Origin: JBQTII01 sp052387905
Lineage (GTDB): Bacteria; Actinomycetota; Actinomycetes; Sporichthyales; Sporichthyaceae
Direction of reading: 5' to 3'
Assembly: GCA_052387905.1 (NCBI GenBank)
Contig: JBQTIR010000005.1
Location: 62,001-126,000, forward strand
Length of the DNA stretch: 64,000 nucleotides
The position numbers were made by a program, and so were the translations under genes. Positions 8,597 to 19,065 of this stretch are shown here, piece by piece. How positions within the stretch are numbered: the first letter of the stretch is position 1; the number at the start of each line of letters is the position of its first letter. The notes under the pieces are model-generated. The model was not told the origin of the DNA and ran no database searches. It saw nothing but the letters and a program-made list of their open reading frames with translations.

Positions 8597-9237
8597 CGCG
8601 GGACCACCATGCGGGCCCAGGGAAGGAACGTCCGCGAGAGCCGGACGAGAGCGATGTCGGCGCCCGCAGCCATGGCGACGACCAACACCCCGCCGACCAG
8701 GACCTCGGTCTCGAAGCGGATCGAGTAGCCCTCGGTGAACAGCTCGCCGAGGCCACCGACGCCGACGAGGGCGGCGACGGTCACCAGCGTCACGCAGGAC
8801 ACCACGACCGAGCGCAGCCCGGCGATCACCGTCGGGGCCGCAGCAGGGAAGTCCACGCGGACCAGCCGGGCGAGCGGGGACATCCCCATCGACTCCGCCG
8901 CCCAGCGCACCGGATCCGGCACCTCGCGTAGCCCTTCACCCACCGCCCGGGTCAGCACCGCACTGGTGAACAGCGACAGACCGATCAGGACGTTGACATC
9001 GGAGTCGAGGCGAGTGTCGAGCAGGGCGGGCAGCAGGACGAAGAACGTCAGCGCCGGTACCGCGTGCACGAAGGCGCACACCACGAGCAGCGGGCCGCGG
9101 GCCCGGCGCGAGCGCCCGACCAGCAAGCCGAGCGGCAGGGCGACACCCAGCCCGACCAGGACCGGCACGAATGCCAGGTAGGCGTGCTCGCCGACTAGTT
9201 CAGCCAGCCGGCGACGCTCATCCCAAGCCCAGTCCAC
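8593..9237 (-). CDS. ABC transporter permease, ProU/OpuC type (first permease)
   Basis: A 214-residue permease with the family's compact layout. Hydrophobic helices begin around residue 19 (LAFVPVLVGLGVALPLGLLVG), and the coupling loop is EGLREVPDPVRWAAESMGMSPLAR, split here as EGLREVPDP and AAESMGMSP. GTG at 9237 is chosen as start because AGGAG lies 5 nt upstream, overlapping the ATPase stop codon. An upstream extension in the same frame is Arg-rich and belongs to the ATPase coding region. The gene is coupled to the ATPase (9-bp gap) and to the next permease (4-nt overlap). Confidence 0.88.
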   Translation of the reverse strand: MDWAWDERRRLAELVGEHAYLAFVPVLVGLGVALPLGLLVGRSRRARGPLLVVCAFVHAVPALTFFVLLPALLDTRLDSDVNVLIGLSLFTSAVLTRAVGEGLREVPDPVRWAAESMGMSPLARLVRVDFPAAAPTVIAGLRSVVVSCVTLVTVAALVGVGGLGELFTEGYSIRFETEVLVGGVLVVAMAAGADIALVRLSRTFLPWARMVVPR

Positions 9238-9245
9238 GCGTGCTC

Positions 9246-11081
9246 CTAGCGGCCGGCGGCGTCGTCGTCGTCGACACGCACCCACTGGCCGTGCTCGGAG
9301 TCCCACTCCCAGTGGCCGCTGTCGATGTCGCGGTCGGCGTCGGCGATCGAGACGGCCTCGCTACGCGACGCGGGGTCGGCGACGAGATCGGGCTCAGCTT
9401 CGGGCGCGGGCTCAGCGTCCGGTTGCTTCGCGGCCACCGGTGCGGGCGCCGGCTTCTCGGGGGCGGGAGCGGGGGGCGGGGGTTCGGTCAGGGCCGGACG
9501 GATGGTGGTGGTTTCCTCCGCCTGGTTCACCGGCCGCTGCGTCCCCACCACCACCGGTGCCACGGGCGGGGAGTACTCCTTGATGCGAGGGGCGCCCGGC
9601 GCGGGCGGCGAGCTCGCAGCGGGGGTCGTGACCGGGGGGGCCGGGGCTCGGGGCGGGGTCTGGGTTGGCAACGGGTCCCGGCGCGGCTCGGTCGGCGTCA
9701 CAGGCGGCTTCGCCACCGGAGTCTGCGGAGCGGGCGGCTTCGCCACCGAAGTCTGCGGAGCGGGCGTCGCCGGGGCCGGGGTCGGCGCCGGGGCCGGTGT
9801 CGGCGCCGGAGCCGGCGGCGGGGGTTCGGGACTCTTCACCATCTTCGGCAGGGCCAGTGCCGGCTTCGGGGCGGGTGCGGGCGGCACGGGAGCGGGCGGC
9901 GGAAGCGGCGCCGCCTGCTGCGCCGGTCGGGCGGGCGGCGCGGGAGCCAGCGGCGCCGCGGCGATCTGGGGCCGGGTGGCCAGGTAGCGGGAGATGTCGG
10001 CGTGACTGACCACCCCGAGGGCGTGACCGGACTCATCGACGCACACCGCCACGGAGGCGGGCGAGAGCACGGCGGCGTCGAGGGCCGCGAGCACACTCTC
10101 GTCCGGATAGAACGTGCCACCGAGCGGATGGACCACGCGCCCGGAGACGATGTCCGCCTCGCTCAATGTCGTCACGTCGACCCACCCGCGGGGCAGGCGC
10201 TCGGGGTCGAGCACCAGCAGCCAATTCCCGCCCGAACGAGCGGCGATGGTCGCGGCGGTGGCGGCCGTGGCGCCGGCCTGGATGGTGCCGACCGGCGTCA
10301 GGGGCAGATCCGCCGCCGGCAGGAAGGCCAGTTTGCGGATGCCCCGGTCGCGGCCGAGGAAGTCCGAGACGAAATCCGTGCCCGGGCTCACCAGCAGGGT
10401 TTCCGGGGTGGCGAGCTGCGCAAGCCGGCCGTGGCTGTCGAGGACGGCGATCTGGTCGCCGAGCTTCATGGCCTCGTCGATGTCGTGCGAGGCGAACAGG
10501 ATCGTGCGCGGGCTGACCTGCTGCAGGTCGAGCAGGTCGTCCTGAAGGTCACCGCGGACGGCCGGGTCCAGCGTGGAGAACGGCTCGTCCATCAGCAGGA
10601 TTGCCGGGTCGGCCGCCAGCGCCCGCGCGAGGGCGACGCGCAACCGCTGACCTGTCGAGAGCTGCCCGGGGTACTTGTCGCCGAAGCTGGCCGGCAGCCC
10701 GACCCGCTCCAGCCACATCGCCGCGGTGTCGCGGGCCGCCCGACGCTTGACGCCGAGCAGGACCGGGACGGTCTCGATGTTGCTGAGCACGGTGCGATGC
10801 GGGAACAGCCCGCCCGAGGCGACCACGTACCCGATGCCTCGCCGCAAAGCCGCACGCTTGACCGCCGCGGCCGGGGTGCCGTCGATGATGACGCGGCCCA
10901 CGGTGGGGTCCACCAACCGGTTCACCATGCGCAACAGCGTCGATTTTCCGCAGCCGGCCGGGCCGACGATGACCGTGATCCGGCCTGTGGGCGCAGCAAG
11001 GCTGACGTCCTCCACGGCGACCTTGCCACCGGGGAACACCTTCGTCACGCCTTCGAACTCGATCACCGGATCACCGGGCAT
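9246..11081 (-). CDS. ABC transporter ATPase with CBS region and long Pro-rich tail (OpuCA/ProV type)
   Basis: A 611-residue ATPase for the two adjacent permeases. Walker A is GPAGCGKST (about residues 40-48), the signature is LSTGQ, Walker B is ILLMDEP and the switch His is in SHDIDEA. CBS-like sequence occupies about residues 260-370 (VCVDESGHALGVVSHADISRY in part), as in betaine importers. Two things are odd. The Q-loop, normally QQxGLFPH in this family, reads ASGGLFPH, so the usual glutamines are missing. Also, a roughly 230-residue Pro/Ala-rich tail with imperfect PVAKPPAPQT repeats follows and ends in a Trp-containing acidic motif (GHWEWDSEHGQWVRVDD). The hut setting suggests histidine uptake, as for the ProU-family HutXWV transporter of Sinorhizobium. 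No binding-protein gene is present. An in-frame GTG at 11099 is an alternative start. Confidence 0.9.
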   Translation of the reverse strand: MPGDPVIEFEGVTKVFPGGKVAVEDVSLAAPTGRITVIVGPAGCGKSTLLRMVNRLVDPTVGRVIIDGTPAAAVKRAALRRGIGYVVASGGLFPHRTVLSNIETVPVLLGVKRRAARDTAAMWLERVGLPASFGDKYPGQLSTGQRLRVALARALAADPAILLMDEPFSTLDPAVRGDLQDDLLDLQQVSPRTILFASHDIDEAMKLGDQIAVLDSHGRLAQLATPETLLVSPGTDFVSDFLGRDRGIRKLAFLPAADLPLTPVGTIQAGATAATAATIAARSGGNWLLVLDPERLPRGWVDVTTLSEADIVSGRVVHPLGGTFYPDESVLAALDAAVLSPASVAVCVDESGHALGVVSHADISRYLATRPQIAAAPLAPAPPARPAQQAAPLPPPAPVPPAPAPKPALALPKMVKSPEPPPPAPAPTPAPAPTPAPATPAPQTSVAKPPAPQTPVAKPPVTPTEPRRDPLPTQTPPRAPAPPVTTPAASSPPAPGAPRIKEYSPPVAPVVVGTQRPVNQAEETTTIRPALTEPPPPAPAPEKPAPAPVAAKQPDAEPAPEAEPDLVADPASRSEAVSIADADRDIDSGHWEWDSEHGQWVRVDDDDAAGR

Positions 11082-11195
11082 CTTTCTGCGACGTCCCACT
11101 CCCGCGTCGACTCGTGCCGATACGACAAGCCAAAGTAACGCGGCCGGGCGCTGCCGGGGCGCTGGCGCGCGGAACGTCCCAGAGCGACGATCGGG

Positions 11196-12866
<1,671 letters not shown>

Positions 12867-12887
12867 GACGCCCCCTCACTGGTCGGA

Positions 12888-12929
12888 CGTCCGAAGAAGC
12901 GGTCGCTATTGCCGCCATTTCTTCGGACG
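12888..12929. repeat. 42-bp dispersed palindrome, copy 1
   Basis: Perfect 11-bp arms CGTCCGAAGAA (12888-12898) and TTCTTCGGACG (12919-12929) enclose a 20-bp centre beginning GCGGTCGCTATTGCCGCC. It lies in the 72-bp gap between hutH and hutU. The same 42-bp layout recurs at 47788 and 56704. Confidence 0.85.
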
Positions 12930-12938
12930 CTACGAGAT

Positions 12939-14507
12939 TCACCGCAGCGCCCCCACCACGGATTCAGCTGCGGCGAGCAGGGCGCCGGAGCGGACTGCGG
13001 TCACCGCGGCTTGCAGGTCCGGCGAAAGATAGCGGTCCGGGCCCGGACCCGGCAGGTGTCGCCGCAACTCGGCGAGCGCCGCACCGGTGCCCAGCGCCGG
13101 GACCAGCGGCGCACGCAGGTCCAGCGCCCGGCCCGCGGTCGCGATCTCGATCGCCAACACGCGGGTGAGCCCGTCGATCGCCCGGCGCAGCTTGCGTCCG
13201 GCCGACCAGCCCATCGACACGTGGTCCTCCTGCATGGCCGAGGACGGGATCGAATCGACGCTGGCAGGGACCGCCAGGCGCTTGAGCTCGGAGACGATCC
13301 CGGCCTGCGTGTACTGGGCGATCATGTACCCCGAGTCCACGCCGGGGTCGTGCGCCAGGAACGGCGGCAGGCCGTGCGAGCGTTTGGCGTCGAGCAGACG
13401 GTCGGTGCGCCGCTCGCTGATCGAGGCAAGATCGGCGACGGCGATCGCGAGGAAGTCCAACACGTAACCGACCGGCGCCCCGTGGAAGTTCCCGTTGGAC
13501 TCCACCCGACCGCCGGCCAGGACGACGGGGTTGTCGATCACGGCGCGCAGTTCCCGATCGGCGACCGTGCGCGCATGGGTCAGCGTGTCGCGGACCGCAC
13601 CGGCGACCTGGGGCGCGCAACGCAACGCATAGGCGTCCTGGACGCGGGTGTCCTCGGGGCCGGCGTGGGAGGCGACGATCGGCGATCCGGCGAGCAACGC
13701 GCGCATGTTCGCCGCGGCGTCGCCCTGACCCGGATGCGGGCGCAACTCCTGCAGGTCGGCGGCGTAGACCCGGTCTGTCCCGAGCAACGCTTCGACGCTC
13801 ATCGCGGCGGCGAGGTCGGCGTGCCGGACCAGCGCCGCGAGGTCGTGGCAGGCCAGCACCAGCATGCCGAGCATCCCGTCGGTGCCGTTGATCAGCGCCA
13901 GGCCCTCCTTCTCGGCCAACGTGACGGCGTGCAGACCGGCCGCGGCCAGGGCGCCGGCAGCGGGGACGACGCTGCCGTCAGGGGTCTCGACCTCGCCCTC
14001 CCCCATCAGCGCGAGCGCGACGTGAGCGAGCGGGGCCAGGTCCCCGGAGCACCCGAGGCTGCCGTACTCCGGGACCACCGGGGTCAGCCCGGCGTTGAGC
14101 AGCGCGGCCATGGCTGCAGCGGTGTCCGGGTGCGCACCCGTGCGTCCGGTGGCCAACGTGCGCAGCCGCAGCAACATCAGCGCTCGGACGACCTCGCGCT
14201 CGATCGCTGGGCCGCTGCCGGCGGCGTGCGAGCGGATCAGCGATCGCTGCAGTGCGGCGCGGTCGGCAACCGGGATCGCCCGGGTCGCCAGCGCCCCGAA
14301 GCCGGTGGAGATCCCGTAGACGGGCACCTCGCCGGCCGCAAGGGCGTCGACCTGGGCACGGCTGGCGGCCATCGCGCTCAGCGCTGCGGCGGTGAGCCCG
14401 ACCCGCCCTCCGTCGCGGGCCACCGCGACGACGTCAGCGGGACGCAGGCCCGCCATCCCGACCTCGACGGCCAACCCTTCGGTGCCTGTAGTGCTCACAA
14501 GCCTCAT
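12939..14507 (-). CDS. hutH: Histidine ammonia-lyase HutH
   Basis: Deaminates L-histidine to trans-urocanate, the first and committing step of the pathway. At 522 residues it is of normal length. The catalytic Tyr is in VYGISTGFG (about residue 64). The tripeptide that cyclises to the MIO cofactor is Cys153-Ser154-Gly155 (GSLGCSGDLAPLAH), not the Ala-Ser-Gly of the Pseudomonas enzyme; I recall Cys at this place in Streptomyces enzymes too. Other family blocks are EKEGLALINGTDGMLGML and QEDHVSMGW. ATG at 14507 is chosen because the frame upstream is low-complexity; a GTG five codons later is possible. It is the first gene of the hut region. Confidence 0.95.
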   Translation of the reverse strand: MRLVSTTGTEGLAVEVGMAGLRPADVVAVARDGGRVGLTAAALSAMAASRAQVDALAAGEVPVYGISTGFGALATRAIPVADRAALQRSLIRSHAAGSGPAIEREVVRALMLLRLRTLATGRTGAHPDTAAAMAALLNAGLTPVVPEYGSLGCSGDLAPLAHVALALMGEGEVETPDGSVVPAAGALAAAGLHAVTLAEKEGLALINGTDGMLGMLVLACHDLAALVRHADLAAAMSVEALLGTDRVYAADLQELRPHPGQGDAAANMRALLAGSPIVASHAGPEDTRVQDAYALRCAPQVAGAVRDTLTHARTVADRELRAVIDNPVVLAGGRVESNGNFHGAPVGYVLDFLAIAVADLASISERRTDRLLDAKRSHGLPPFLAHDPGVDSGYMIAQYTQAGIVSELKRLAVPASVDSIPSSAMQEDHVSMGWSAGRKLRRAIDGLTRVLAIEIATAGRALDLRAPLVPALGTGAALAELRRHLPGPGPDRYLSPDLQAAVTAVRSGALLAAAESVVGALR

Positions 14508-14736
14508 TTCAACACTGCCCGGCCCTGCCCCCACTGGTGCCACACGCCAGCCTCGTGGACAATTCGGGCGATCCCGGACGTCGAGGCCGCACTCCGCGCT
14601 GAGTGACGCCGTGCCCACAGTCAGGGATCTCTCAGCCCATTTCCAGCCCCGAGGTGCTCGAACGGAGGCCGCCGCGTTGTCCAGCAGCATGACACCGGCC
14701 GCCCCCGTCGAGGACCTGCGCCTACGCGACGTCTCC

Positions 14737-15363
14737 ATGCCGACGATGACCCGACTCGGCGCGGTCGCCATCTCCTCCGCGCTGTTGGGTCTGGTCGGCG
14801 GCACCCTCGGCCTCGGTCCCCAGGCGATCGCCGCCGACCCGGGGCTCGCGCGTTTCGTCAACGCCGACCAATGGGGCGGGGCGGCCCCGGGCAGCGCGGA
14901 CTGGGCCATCAACCCGGTCGCCGGGACCACCGGTCGCGCGCAGGCGTGCGCACTCGACCTGCTGCCGCTGCGCCGCACCACCCAGGTGCGCTGGACCGCG
15001 AAGAACGGGACCACGGCACTGCAGTACGTCGTCGAGCAGCCCACCACGACGGCCGCCGCCAAACTCGTTCAGAAATACCTCTCCCGGGCCGAGCGCTGCG
15101 AACGCAAGGACGTCGGGCGGGCGGGGCGGATGCGGGTCGCCATGTTGTCCACCCACGACGTCGCCAGCGGCCTGACCGTGCTGGGCGCCTTCCACCGCGT
15201 CGGCCACGGGACCACGCAACGGGCGGTCAGCACGCTGATCGGAGTCGGTCGCGACCGGCGGCTGGTGACCGTCATCGAGCTCAGGGTGCCCGGCAAGCGG
15301 GGGTCGGCCCCGGTCTCCAGCTTCCAAACGCTGTCCCAGCGCGCCGTCGACCAGTTGAACTAG
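14737..15363 (+). CDS. Secreted hypothetical protein A (tandem paralogue)
   Basis: No characterised family is recognised. The ATG at 14737 gives MPTMTRLGAVAIS, a hydrophobic stretch and AIAADPG, a standard signal peptide; the mature protein has about 180 residues. It shares with the next gene the order Cys (in QACALDLLP), an Arg/Trp strand with GTTALQYVVEQP, an Ala/Lys-rich helix, and a second Cys (in RAERCERK). The two cysteines probably form a disulfide outside the cell. It is divergent from hutH across 229 bp. The size and two-cysteine pattern resemble mycobacterial and streptomycete exported proteins of unknown function. Confidence 0.75.
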   Translation: MPTMTRLGAVAISSALLGLVGGTLGLGPQAIAADPGLARFVNADQWGGAAPGSADWAINPVAGTTGRAQACALDLLPLRRTTQVRWTAKNGTTALQYVVEQPTTTAAAKLVQKYLSRAERCERKDVGRAGRMRVAMLSTHDVASGLTVLGAFHRVGHGTTQRAVSTLIGVGRDRRLVTVIELRVPGKRGSAPVSSFQTLSQRAVDQLN

Positions 15364-15508
15364 GACATTTCACCCTCATCGCACGCGGAGGGCGCCCGCC
15401 GAGTCGTGCGAAATTCACACGCAACCGCCATCAAGGCCTCGCCGGGCGTTTCCGATCCTTCTGGCGAACGCACCCGACGCGTTCGCCGACCACGAATCGG
15501 AGTCCGTG

Positions 15509-16135
15509 ATGTCCCACATCCCTACGCGCACTGCTCTCGCCGGCGCGCTTGCTGCCGCTGTCCTGGCGACCGGTGCAGGTGCCCTGGCCCCGACCGCCGG
15601 TGCCGACGTCACCGCACCGACCGCGCCGCGCCTGCTGGCGATCAAGCACCTGCCGACCGAGCCGCCGTTCAGCTCCTGGAAGGCCACCCCGGTCGCGGCG
15701 ATGGACGACCAGTGGCTGTGCGAGGAGGAAGCGCTGCCCAGGGGCGACACCCTCTGGCGCACGTTCTACAACACCAAGGCCGGCACCGCCCTGACCCAGT
15801 ACGCGGTCCGCATGCCCTCGAAGAAGGCCGCCAGGAAGGCCGCCGCGCGCGTCAAGGAGTGCTTCACCCGCACCTCACTCGCGACCCGGCTGCTGCCGGA
15901 CGACCTGCGGAACCTGCGCCTGGACACCTTCCTGACCAGCGGCCTCAAGGACGGCCTCACAGTCGGCGCGGTCACCGTGCGCCTGTCCGGCCCGGACGAG
16001 CAGTACCTGTGGTCAGTCGGTCGGGACGGCAAGTACCTCTCGCTGCTGGTGTTCCCGCTGCTGAGCAACGCCGAGGCCCCGGCCGATGCCTGGTCCGCCG
16101 TGAGCAAGAAGGCCCTGCGCCGCGTCGCCCGCTGA
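15509..16135 (+). CDS. Secreted hypothetical protein B (tandem paralogue)
   Basis: A 208-residue exported protein of unknown function. The signal peptide is MSHIPTRTALAGALAAAV...PTAGADV. The mature part aligns by eye with protein A: Cys in WLCEEEALP, then GTALTQYAVRMPS, a Lys/Ala helix, and Cys in KECFTR. ATG at 15509 is preferred; the adjoining GTG at 15506 is also possible. It lies 145 bp after protein A in the same orientation, consistent with local duplication followed by divergence. Confidence 0.75.
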   Translation: MSHIPTRTALAGALAAAVLATGAGALAPTAGADVTAPTAPRLLAIKHLPTEPPFSSWKATPVAAMDDQWLCEEEALPRGDTLWRTFYNTKAGTALTQYAVRMPSKKAARKAAARVKECFTRTSLATRLLPDDLRNLRLDTFLTSGLKDGLTVGAVTVRLSGPDEQYLWSVGRDGKYLSLLVFPLLSNAEAPADAWSAVSKKALRRVAR

Positions 16136-16228
16136 GCGAGTAGCGTCCACTCGGGCGCGGCACCGCCGCCGCGTCTGACCGGTACGCATCAGTGCACGCG
16201 CTGCGGACGCCCTCGGGAGCCCCTTGCC

Positions 16229-18592
16229 ATGGATATGACCCGTTGGATCGTGGGGATACTCGGCACCCTTGCGGTGCTGCCGATCGCCGGCCGCCGTGGC
16301 CTATGGCTCTACAAGCTGGCGATGACCGGCCAGCCCGCGCCGGACCGCCTGGCGAACGTCAGCCGGCCGAAGATCGGCGCCGCGCTCAAGCGTCAGGTGA
16401 TCGAGGTCTTCGCGCAGAAAAAGCTGCTGAAGTGGTCCATCCCGGGCGCCGCGCACGCCATGGTGTTCTACGCGTTCGTGATCCTGGGCACGGTGTACGT
16501 CGAGGCCTACGGGGCGATGTTCGACCACGACTTCCACATCCCGCTGATCGGGAAGTGGGAGGTGTTGGGCTTCATCCAGGACTTCATCGCCGTGCTGTGC
16601 CTGGTCGGCATCGCCACCTTCGCCGGCATCCGCTACAAGCAGGCCCCGGCCAAGCTCGGGCGCAAGTCCCGCTTCAAGGGCTCGCACACCGGCGGCGCCT
16701 GGGTCATCCTGTTCATGATCTTCAACGTCCTGTGGACGCTGTTCTTCTTCCGCGCCGTCTCCTCGGCCGCCGGCAACCTGCCCTATGACGACGGCGCCTT
16801 CGTCTCGATCGGCATCGGTAAGGCGTTCGAGGGCATCGACGACGAGCACACGCTGGAATGGATCGAGACCGTCGCGCTCTGGGCGCACATCGGGGTGATG
16901 CTCGCCTTCCTCGTGATCGTCGTCTACTCCAAGCACATGCACATCTTCATCGCACCGCTGAACATCACGTTCGCGCGCAAGCCCGATGGTCTGGGCCCGC
17001 TGCTGCCGATGCAGAGCAACGGCAAGGTGCTGGACTTCGAGGAGGCCGACCCCGAGGTCGACATCTTCGGCCGTTCCAAGATCGAGGACTTCACCTGGAA
17101 GGGCTTCCTCGACTTCGCGACCTGCACCGAGTGCGGGCGTTGCCAGTCCCAGTGCCCGGCCTGGAACACCGACAAGCCGCTCTCGCCGAAGATGCTGATC
17201 CTGGAGTTGCGCGACCACGCCTTCGCGAAGGCGCCGTGGTTGCTGGCGACCGAGGAAGAGCGCGAGCACCTGCCGCAGTCGGTGAAGGACGAGGCGGCCC
17301 GCCCGCTGGTCGGGACCAAGGAAGAGAACGGGGTCATCGACCCCGACGTGCTGTGGTCCTGCACGAGCTGCGGTGCCTGCGTCGAGCAGTGCCCGGTCGA
17401 CATCGAGCACATCGATCACATCGTCGACATGCGCCGCTATCAGACGATGATCGAGTCGAATTTCCCGTCCGAGGCCGGCGGGATGCTCAAGAACCTGGAG
17501 AAGGCGGGCAACCCCTGGGGGATGCCGGCGCGGATGCGCACCGATTGGACCAAGGATCTGGGCTTCGACGTCAAGGTGCTCGGCGAGGATGTCGAGGACC
17601 TCACCGGCGTCGAGTACCTGTTCTGGGTCGGTTGCGCCGGCTCGCTGGACGACAAGGCCCAGAAGACGACCAAGGCCGTCGCAGAGTTGCTGCACATCGC
17701 GGGCGTCGACTTTGCGATCCTCGGCCAGGCCGAGACCTGCACCGGGGACCCGGCCCGGCGGATGGGCAACGAGTTCGTCTTCCAGATGCTCGCGCAGCAG
17801 AACGTCGAGACCCTCAACGAGGCCAAGGCGACGAAGATCGTCGCGACTTGCCCGCACTGCTTCAACACGGTCGGCAACGAGTACCCGCAGCTCGGCGGCA
17901 ACTACGAGGTCGTGCACCACACCCAGCTGCTCAACGATCTGGTCGCCGCGGGCAAGCTGACGCCCGTCACGACCGCGGACAACAGCACCGCGACCTACCA
18001 CGACCCGTGCTACCTGGGTCGGCACAACAAGGTGTACTCCCCGCCGCGTGAGCTGATCGCCAAAGTCGGCGGGCTCAAGATGGTGGAGATGGAGCGCTCG
18101 AAGGAACGCTCCTTCTGCTGCGGCGCCGGCGGTGCGCGGATGTGGATGGAAGAGACCATCGGCACGCGCATCAACGACAACCGCACCGAAGAAGCGCTGT
18201 CGCTGAACCCGGACACCATCGTCACCGGCTGCCCGTTCTGCAAGACGATGATCAGCGACTCGGTGGCCGGCAAGGCGGGCGACGGTCAGACCAACGCGCA
18301 GAACGTCGAGGTCATCGACGTCGCGCAACTGATGGTCCGGGCGATGAAGCCCGTCAAGGTCGGGGTTGCTGCCGACGGTCCGTCAGCAGCAACGGCAGCG
18401 GCGGCGGCGAATGGAGTCGCGGACGATGTCGCGCACGAGGATCCGGCCGGCCCCGACGAGCCGATCGGCTCCGACCCGGGCGCCGGGACCGACGGCGTGA
18501 CGCCGCCGCACGAGCCCGAGGCCGCCGCACCGGAGGCCGACCCGACCGTCGACATGCCCGGCGAGCCGGACAACCCGAAGTTCAGCCGCTGA
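16229..18592 (+). CDS. Membrane (Fe-S)-binding reductase, heterodisulfide-reductase-like (Rv0338c type)
   Basis: A 787-residue electron-transfer protein. An N-terminal membrane domain (about residues 1-240) has several helices resembling a nitrate-reductase gamma or HdrE-type cytochrome subunit. A ferredoxin region follows, with two 4Fe-4S motifs, CTECGRCQSQCP and CTSCGACVEQCP. Then come two cysteine-rich CCG domains (GCAGSLDD..., CPHCFN, and CCGAGGARMW with a late CPFC). The final 80 residues are an acidic Ala/Pro tail. The architecture matches the mycobacterial Fe-S reductase Rv0338c, whose physiological partners are not settled; transfer of electrons from a flavoprotein to the quinone pool is likely. 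ATG at 16229 has GGGAG upstream. Confidence 0.88.
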   Translation: MDMTRWIVGILGTLAVLPIAGRRGLWLYKLAMTGQPAPDRLANVSRPKIGAALKRQVIEVFAQKKLLKWSIPGAAHAMVFYAFVILGTVYVEAYGAMFDHDFHIPLIGKWEVLGFIQDFIAVLCLVGIATFAGIRYKQAPAKLGRKSRFKGSHTGGAWVILFMIFNVLWTLFFFRAVSSAAGNLPYDDGAFVSIGIGKAFEGIDDEHTLEWIETVALWAHIGVMLAFLVIVVYSKHMHIFIAPLNITFARKPDGLGPLLPMQSNGKVLDFEEADPEVDIFGRSKIEDFTWKGFLDFATCTECGRCQSQCPAWNTDKPLSPKMLILELRDHAFAKAPWLLATEEEREHLPQSVKDEAARPLVGTKEENGVIDPDVLWSCTSCGACVEQCPVDIEHIDHIVDMRRYQTMIESNFPSEAGGMLKNLEKAGNPWGMPARMRTDWTKDLGFDVKVLGEDVEDLTGVEYLFWVGCAGSLDDKAQKTTKAVAELLHIAGVDFAILGQAETCTGDPARRMGNEFVFQMLAQQNVETLNEAKATKIVATCPHCFNTVGNEYPQLGGNYEVVHHTQLLNDLVAAGKLTPVTTADNSTATYHDPCYLGRHNKVYSPPRELIAKVGGLKMVEMERSKERSFCCGAGGARMWMEETIGTRINDNRTEEALSLNPDTIVTGCPFCKTMISDSVAGKAGDGQTNAQNVEVIDVAQLMVRAMKPVKVGVAADGPSAATAAAAANGVADDVAHEDPAGPDEPIGSDPGAGTDGVTPPHEPEAAAPEADPTVDMPGEPDNPKFSR

Positions 18593-18593
18593 C

Positions 18594-19058
18594 GTGGACG
18601 AGTTCTCCCACGCGGAATCGATCGTGATCGCCGCCTCTCCCGAGGTCGTCTACGACTTGGTCTCCGACGTCACCCGGACTGGCGAATGGAGCCCGATCGT
18701 GCAGGCCTGCTGGTGGGATGAGGGCTCGAGCGCGCAGGTCGGCCACGGCTTCACCGGCCGCAATGTGCTGCCCGAGCGGACCTGGGAAACCCATTGCGAG
18801 GTCGTCGCCGCCGAGCCTGGCGCCGCATTCGGCTGGGTGGTCGGCGACGCCCTGGTGTGGTGGATGTACACGATGAACGCAGTGGCCGGCGGGACCGAGC
18901 TCACCGAGGCGTGGCGCTTCCTGCCCGGCGGCATCGCCTTGATGCACGAGCGTTATCCGGATAGCGCGCAGGCGGAGATCGCGGCTCGGATCGAGCGCGC
19001 TCACCACGGGATCTCGGCGACGCTGGCGGCGATGAAGCGGATCGCTGAGACAACCTGA
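18594..19058 (+). CDS. SRPBCC family (START-like) protein
   Basis: A 154-residue single-domain protein of the polyketide cyclase/dehydrase (SRPBCC) fold. It has the typical opening EFSHAESIVIAASPEVVYDLVSDVTRTGEWSP (given here as two blocks, IVIAASPEVVYDLVSD and TRTGEWSP), a central strand-rich region, and a long C-terminal helix. It starts at GTG 18594, one base after the stop of the Fe-S reductase, so the two are co-transcribed. The fold binds hydrophobic ligands in a deep cavity; the ligand here is unknown. Confidence 0.8.
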   Translation: MDEFSHAESIVIAASPEVVYDLVSDVTRTGEWSPIVQACWWDEGSSAQVGHGFTGRNVLPERTWETHCEVVAAEPGAAFGWVVGDALVWWMYTMNAVAGGTELTEAWRFLPGGIALMHERYPDSAQAEIAARIERAHHGISATLAAMKRIAETT

Positions 19059-19065
19059 CGTTGCC

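Noticed and set aside
9171..11138. Long plus-strand frame opposite the ABC ATPase
   Set aside because: Arg/Gly-rich shadow of the Pro/Ala-rich tail and ATPase domain; no domain content.
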